Assembly (NCBI GenBank): GCA_902399975.1
Contig: CABOHA010000002.1
Span: forward strand, 124,001 to 188,000
Reading direction: 5' to 3'
Length of the DNA: 64,000 nucleotides
From: Coriobacteriaceae bacterium
GTDB taxonomy: Bacteria; Actinomycetota; Coriobacteriia; Coriobacteriales; Coriobacteriaceae
A program made the translations under genes and the position numbers. This document shows, one piece after another, positions 59,884-64,000 of this stretch. Positions within the stretch are counted from its first letter, which is position 1. The number at the start of each line of letters is the position of its first letter. Below the pieces are notes generated by a model. It had not been told where the DNA came from, did not search any database, and worked only from the letters and a program-made list of their open reading frames with translations.

Positions 59884-60113
59884 GTGGACAAAAAATGCCA
59901 AATATGAGTACTGTTGCCTTGCCGATAGCATTTACGACCAAGAAAATAATGAACATAGTTAAGAATCTGTTTATTAAAAGCGGGTCTCCAAGTCCTAAGC
60001 CGGCCATTCTGGTCAACTGGAAGGGTCGCGCGCTACCGCAGGGGCGCCATTTTGGGTGGTTTTGCCTGCTACTAAAATTGTAACAGTACTCATATTTGCC
60101 ACTTTTTGTCCAC
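59884..60113. mobile_element. MITE-like element, 230 bp with 33-bp inverted ends
   Basis: The ends begin GTGGACAAAAA and continue CAAATATGAGTACTGTT; they differ at three positions. The interior is non-coding and has an inner GACCA/TGGTC pairing also seen in the 38-kb elements. Nothing else is evident from 60,114 to 60,286 except degenerate GGAACGTCCC repeats. Confidence 0.75.
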
Positions 60114-60286
60114 GACCTCTTGGAGTCGGCTCGAAAAGAGTGATTTTGGGTTGTTTGCTGCGGATGTGGGGCTTGGAAACAACGCTCGGGGTGGCGAGGC
60201 GCCCAGAATTCGGTCGCAAGGAGGGCGTTCCTCGGCTGTGCCAGGAGTGTCCCTAGGTGCCGGCACATAAGGAACGTCCCTAACTG

Positions 60287-60324
60287 CCGGAGGGGGTGCC
60301 TGCCGTGGCAGGCACCCCCTCCGG
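60287..60324 (-). terminator. Perfect 18-bp hairpin after acyltransferase gene
   Basis: CCGGAGGGGGTGCCTGCC and its reverse complement flank GT. It lies 23 bases past the minus-strand stop codon; no T tract follows. Confidence 0.6.
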
Positions 60325-60347
60325 ATGTGGGAAGTTTGCGCTGCAGG

Positions 60348-62564
60348 TTACTTGTCGGTGCCCAGCTTGTGCGGCTTGAGAGCGAGCGCATTGACGAGCG
60401 CGTCGGTGGCAGACTTGACGGCCGCCGGCTGCGGATCGTTGACGTGATCCTCGGGATGCACGGGCAGGTCCTTCTTGACTGCATCGTGGATCAAGTTGAG
60501 GTACTCGGTCACGCCAGTGGTCGACAGGTGCGTGCCATCGCCATCGAACAGGTCGTTGCGATTGGCACTGTATCCGTACCAGTCGATAACGCGCACGTTC
60601 TTGTAGCGCGTGGCGGCGTTGGCGATGGCCTGGTTGGTAGAGCCAACCCACGGCTGCGGGCTGCGCGTGTTCACAAACACCACAATACGCTTATCTCCTG
60701 CATCGGCCATGATGGCGTCGATCTGGTCGTCGGTTACCAAGCCATTGGTTCCCAGCGCAAAGACCACGATCTTGCCGGCAAGGTTCTGTTGGAGATAGCC
60801 CTCAAATGTCGCGCGGCCCGCATCAAACTGGCGGCCCTTTTCGGCATCGATGTGACTGTGGGGGAACACGCCGTCAAAGGAATCGACGGCGCGCAGCGAC
60901 ACGGAGTCACCGATCATCAGCAGGTCGTAGGAGCCATCGGGGAAGCCGTCGTTGTCCTTGTCGGTGTCGTCGGCTGCCTGCTGGTCGGTGGGCGCGGTAT
61001 TTTTGGCTTCCTTGTTGAGGACTTCGGCGCCCTCACCGCTCAGCGCGGAGGTCTCCGGCACAAAGACCAGGCCGCCCAGCGCGATGACAAGCACGATCCC
61101 GCAAGTGGCGCACACAGGAATATGCGCGCGCACCCAGTTGGCGGGCGTGGTGGTACCGTCGCGGAACTCGGCGACGGTGCGGCCGAAGGCGCCCTTTCTA
61201 AACGGCGTCTCGATAAAGCGATACGAACATTCGGCCACGGCGACCACCAACAACACCTGCAAAATGTACTGCCACCACGGCGTATCGTTGATGTTGGCGA
61301 CCGGGTTCATGAGCAACAGCAGCGGATAGTGCCACAGGTAGATGCTGTACGAGCGCTTGCCGACCCACACGAGCGGTTCGGCGGACAGCGCGCGGGCAAC
61401 CATTCCCTGGGGCTGCACGCAGGCTGCGATGACCATGAGCGTGAGGATCGAGCACAGCAGTGTGCCGCCGCGATACTGGAACGCGGTGTAGCCGTTGGTG
61501 AGCGCGACCATGGCGGCAAGGCCAACCAGACCCACGACGCCCAACACATCGATGGATGCGGGCGAGGACCAAAAACGCACGAGGGCGCTCGGCTGTGCCG
61601 GGGCGGTCTCGGCTGCTTCGTCGGCCTTCTCGCCAGGCTTGCTCTCGGCGTTCTTGCCGTGCTTGGAGGCGCCAGCCAGGCGATTGAGCCCCAAACGACG
61701 AGCGAGACGCACCGGAGCTAGGTCGCGATCGGGGATAAAGGCCATCCAGGCGCCCAGCAGCAGCGAGAAGACGCGGGTGTCGGTGCCGTAGTACACGCGG
61801 CTGGGGTCGGCGGCAGGGTTATAGAGCACCATCATGGCGATGGCGGAGACAGCAGCCAGGCCCAGAACCACGCGGCGCGTGTTGGGCTTGCTCATGTGCA
61901 TGGATACCATAGCGAGCAGCAGCGGGGGCCAAACCAGGTAGAACTGTTCCTCAATGGCGAGCGACCAAAAGTGCGTAAGCGGCGAGGGGTCGCCCAGGGC
62001 GTTGAAGTACGAGACGTCCTGCATAATCTGCCACCAGTTGTTAAAGAACAGCAACGATGGCAGGATGTCGGGGCGCATCTTGGTGAGCATCACGTGGTTG
62101 AAGATGGTGCACAGAGCGCAGGTCACGAACACTACCGTTACCACGGCGGGGACCAGGCGACGGATACGGCGGATCCAGAAGCTCTTGAGGTCGATGCGGC
62201 CGGTCTTAGCGACTTCGTTGAGTAGCAGGCGTGTGATCAGATAGCCCGAAAGCACAAAGAAGATCGTGACGCCGAGCAGACCGCCCTGCGCCCACGTGAG
62301 GTTGAGGTGATAGAGCACCACCGCGACGACGGCAAGCGTGCGCAGGCCGTCAAGGGCAGGGATGTAGCGGGACTTGGGGCGAGCAGGCGTCTGCTCCGTG
62401 GCGGGAGTGTTGGCACGGCCCGCGCTGTTGGCGGAAGCGCGATGGGGGCTCGCGGTGCGTTGCGGCTCGTTGGCACGGCATTCGTCCTTCACGCGTTCGT
62501 GCGGTGCCGGCTCGTTGCCCGTGCGGCGTCGACCGCGCGAGCCCGATTGCGAGAATTGTTCCAT
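60348..62564 (-). CDS. OatA-like acyltransferase (membrane domain plus SGNH domain)
   Basis: The 738-residue protein has a disordered cytoplasmic N-terminus (1-65), an acyltransferase-3 membrane domain with about ten helices (RYIPALDGLRTLAVVAVVLYH near its start, FFVLSGYLITRLLL) and an external SGNH domain (GDSVSLRAV, then DGDGTHLS with the catalytic Asp-His). This is the OatA architecture for O-acetylating peptidoglycan or another wall glycan. A charged insertion near 295-325 is unusual. Confidence 0.9.
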   Translation of the reverse strand: MEQFSQSGSRGRRRTGNEPAPHERVKDECRANEPQRTASPHRASANSAGRANTPATEQTPARPKSRYIPALDGLRTLAVVAVVLYHLNLTWAQGGLLGVTIFFVLSGYLITRLLLNEVAKTGRIDLKSFWIRRIRRLVPAVVTVVFVTCALCTIFNHVMLTKMRPDILPSLLFFNNWWQIMQDVSYFNALGDPSPLTHFWSLAIEEQFYLVWPPLLLAMVSMHMSKPNTRRVVLGLAAVSAIAMMVLYNPAADPSRVYYGTDTRVFSLLLGAWMAFIPDRDLAPVRLARRLGLNRLAGASKHGKNAESKPGEKADEAAETAPAQPSALVRFWSSPASIDVLGVVGLVGLAAMVALTNGYTAFQYRGGTLLCSILTLMVIAACVQPQGMVARALSAEPLVWVGKRSYSIYLWHYPLLLLMNPVANINDTPWWQYILQVLLVVAVAECSYRFIETPFRKGAFGRTVAEFRDGTTTPANWVRAHIPVCATCGIVLVIALGGLVFVPETSALSGEGAEVLNKEAKNTAPTDQQAADDTDKDNDGFPDGSYDLLMIGDSVSLRAVDSFDGVFPHSHIDAEKGRQFDAGRATFEGYLQQNLAGKIVVFALGTNGLVTDDQIDAIMADAGDKRIVVFVNTRSPQPWVGSTNQAIANAATRYKNVRVIDWYGYSANRNDLFDGDGTHLSTTGVTEYLNLIHDAVKKDLPVHPEDHVNDPQPAAVKSATDALVNALALKPHKLGTDK

Positions 62565-62750
62565 AAAACATCATCCAATGACGAGAATAATCAGCACACA
62601 TTCATTGTAGCTGCCTGCTCCTGTGAATGCTTGCTGCTGGCGCAAGCTCAAGCGCGTGTTCACATCAAAGTGAACTAAAGTTATAGAGGTGCGAGAGCAC
62701 GCGATTGACGGCCGACAGCGGGTGCAGAGCCCACGGACGAGGAGGTTTCC

Positions 62751-63722
62751 ATGGCGGATCACTGCATCGTTTCGGTGTTCGGCAGCATGAACATGGACCT
62801 TTCGGTGGCGTGCGAGCGCATGCCGCGCGCGGGCGAGACCGTCGGTGGCAGCGGTTTTATCACCAACGCCGGCGGTAAGGGCGCCAACCAGGCCGTCGCC
62901 GCCGCGCGCATGGGTGCGCACACGTGCATGATTGGCGCTGTTGGGCGCGACGCATTTGGCGATGTGCTCGTGGCGGGGCTTCAGGATGCCGGCGTGGGCG
63001 TTGAGTTTGTGACACGTCTCGATGGCGTGGAGACCGGTACCGCGACTATCATTCGCTGCGAGAGCGACAACCGCATCGTGCTGTCGCCGGGCGCCAACCA
63101 TGCACTTGCGGGCGAGGACGTTGCCCGCGCACTGAGGCGCCTGGTGTGCGACGAGCTCGACGGCGACGCCAGCGAGATTGCCCCGGCTGCCGGAAGCGTC
63201 TTTATCGTCCAGGGCGAATGTGATCTGATGGCAACGGCCGCGGCGCTCTTTTGCGCTCACGAGCTGGGATTCTATACGATCTTTAACCCGGCACCCGCCT
63301 GCGACCTGCCGGCAGGAGCGTGGCCTGCGGTCGACCTGGTCTGCCCCAACGAGACCGAGTGCCAGGTGCTGACGGGCATTCTGCCCACGGATGACGCGAG
63401 TTGCGCCGCCGCGCTCAATGCGCTGCTCGACAAGGGCGCCGGGGCTGCGGTCATCACGCTAGGCGGCGCCGGCTCAGTTGCACTTGGTGATGACGGTGAG
63501 CTGCTGCGCATGCCGGCGCTTTCGAGCGAGGTGGTCGACACCACGGCTGCGGGCGATACGTTTATCGGCGCGCTTGCGGCGGCTCGTCTGGAGGGCCTGC
63601 CGCTCTTTGAGTGCATGGCGGCGGGCGCACGCGCCTCGGCGGTGACGGTGTCACGTTTGGGCGCGCAGCAGTCGATTCCCACGCATGCCGAAGTTGAGCG
63701 CATGTTTGGTTTAGACGATTAG
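62751..63722 (+). CDS. rbsK: Ribokinase, PfkB family
   Basis: The 323-residue kinase has the PfkB motifs: GSMNMDLSV, NAGGKGANQAVAAARMG, and the C-terminal DTTAAGDTFIGALAAA with the catalytic Asp. It phosphorylates ribose. Together with the adjacent nucleoside hydrolase it would salvage ribose from nucleosides. It is divergent from the acyltransferase gene. Confidence 0.9.
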   Translation: MADHCIVSVFGSMNMDLSVACERMPRAGETVGGSGFITNAGGKGANQAVAAARMGAHTCMIGAVGRDAFGDVLVAGLQDAGVGVEFVTRLDGVETGTATIIRCESDNRIVLSPGANHALAGEDVARALRRLVCDELDGDASEIAPAAGSVFIVQGECDLMATAAALFCAHELGFYTIFNPAPACDLPAGAWPAVDLVCPNETECQVLTGILPTDDASCAAALNALLDKGAGAAVITLGGAGSVALGDDGELLRMPALSSEVVDTTAAGDTFIGALAAARLEGLPLFECMAAGARASAVTVSRLGAQQSIPTHAEVERMFGLDD

Positions 63723-63749
63723 TACAAGACGGAGAAGCGGAGTAGAACT

Positions 63750-64000
63750 ATGGCGATTAAGAAGCTGATCCTTGATCTGGATATGGGTGTGGACGATGCG
63801 ATGGCGCTTGCCTATGCCATCGCAAGCCCCGAGGTGGAGCTCGTGGGCATCACCACGTGCTTTGGCAACGTGCGCGTCGAGCAATCGGCGCACAACTGCC
63901 TGGCGGTGCTCGACCTGTTGGGTCGTCCCGAGGTGCCGGTGTACCTGGGCGCCGATCGTCCCATGAAGGCGACCGAACCCTACACGCCGCCGGCGTCCAC
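63750..64000 (+). CDS. Nucleoside hydrolase, 5' end only
   Basis: The reading frame runs off the window. The first 84 residues contain DLDMGVDDAMALAYA, the Ca2+-binding Asp cluster of nucleoside hydrolases (family DxDxxxDDA), then ELVGITTCFGNV. It follows the ribokinase stop by 27 bases with GGAGAAG between, suggesting an operon for nucleoside ribose salvage. Confidence 0.88.
   Translation, partial: MAIKKLILDLDMGVDDAMALAYAIASPEVELVGITTCFGNVRVEQSAHNCLAVLDLLGRPEVPVYLGADRPMKATEPYTPPAS

Overview
The window looks like chromosome of a high-GC gut Coriobacteriia actinobacterium, most likely Collinsella or a close relative. This is inferred from the base composition, the gene families (group 4 hydrogenase, Old Yellow Enzyme-type reductase, MgtE next to an NRAMP-like carrier) and the many palindromic intergenic repeats. 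No database search was possible.

Positions 1 to about 13,019 are the right-hand part of an integrated mobilizable or conjugative element. It carries a VirD4/TraG-type coupling protein, a MobL-like relaxase and a ribbon-helix-helix accessory protein in one overlapping minus-strand operon. Also present are a DnaB-like ATPase with a small HTH protein, accessory genes (GIY-YIG-like protein, DUF4268-type nuclease-like protein, DUF2958 protein, DUF1648 membrane protein) and a tyrosine integrase. The element ends in the 3' half of a CAU-anticodon tRNA, so the intact tRNA should lie at the other end, left of the window. No type IV secretion channel genes are seen here.

Positions 13.1-17.1 kb hold a three-unit hairpin array, a large flavin/Fe-S ene-reductase, a five-unit 23-bp iteron-like array and an AAA ATPase with a DUF4143-like architecture. 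Positions 17.3-31.0 kb hold a four-gene surface operon: three single-pass membrane proteins with extracellular domains, then a 3577-residue secreted protein full of GLUG-like glycine repeats. It has no LPXTG motif and no C-terminal membrane anchor. This is the best candidate in the window for an undescribed system.

Positions 31.0-32.3 kb contain a probable MITE, short tandem repeats and an HTH gene. Positions 32.4-38.0 kb encode a five-gene energy-converting group 4 [NiFe] hydrogenase with a fused NuoL-like/NuoH-like membrane subunit. Positions 38.1-38.8 kb contain three related palindromic elements spaced about 250 bp apart. They share a conserved small hairpin core although their outer stems differ.

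Positions 38.8-47.8 kb carry a DesK/NarL-type two-component system divergent from an ABC-2 exporter operon, then a MacB-like ABC ATPase with an FtsX-family permease. Positions 48-64 kb are housekeeping and envelope genes: a DUF362 ferredoxin protein, a lipase-like hydrolase, a HlyIII family protein, a CNNM/CorC protein, a cyanophycin-synthetase-N-domain-like protein, YtxH and PRC-barrel proteins, and a polysaccharide deacetylase homologue that has lost its metal ligands. They continue with MgtE, an NRAMP-related carrier with a changed metal-site motif, an OatA-like acyltransferase, ribokinase and the start of a nucleoside hydrolase. Several intergenic gaps contain members of a dispersed repeat family with the core TTGGGGACAGTC or TTGGGGACGTTC.
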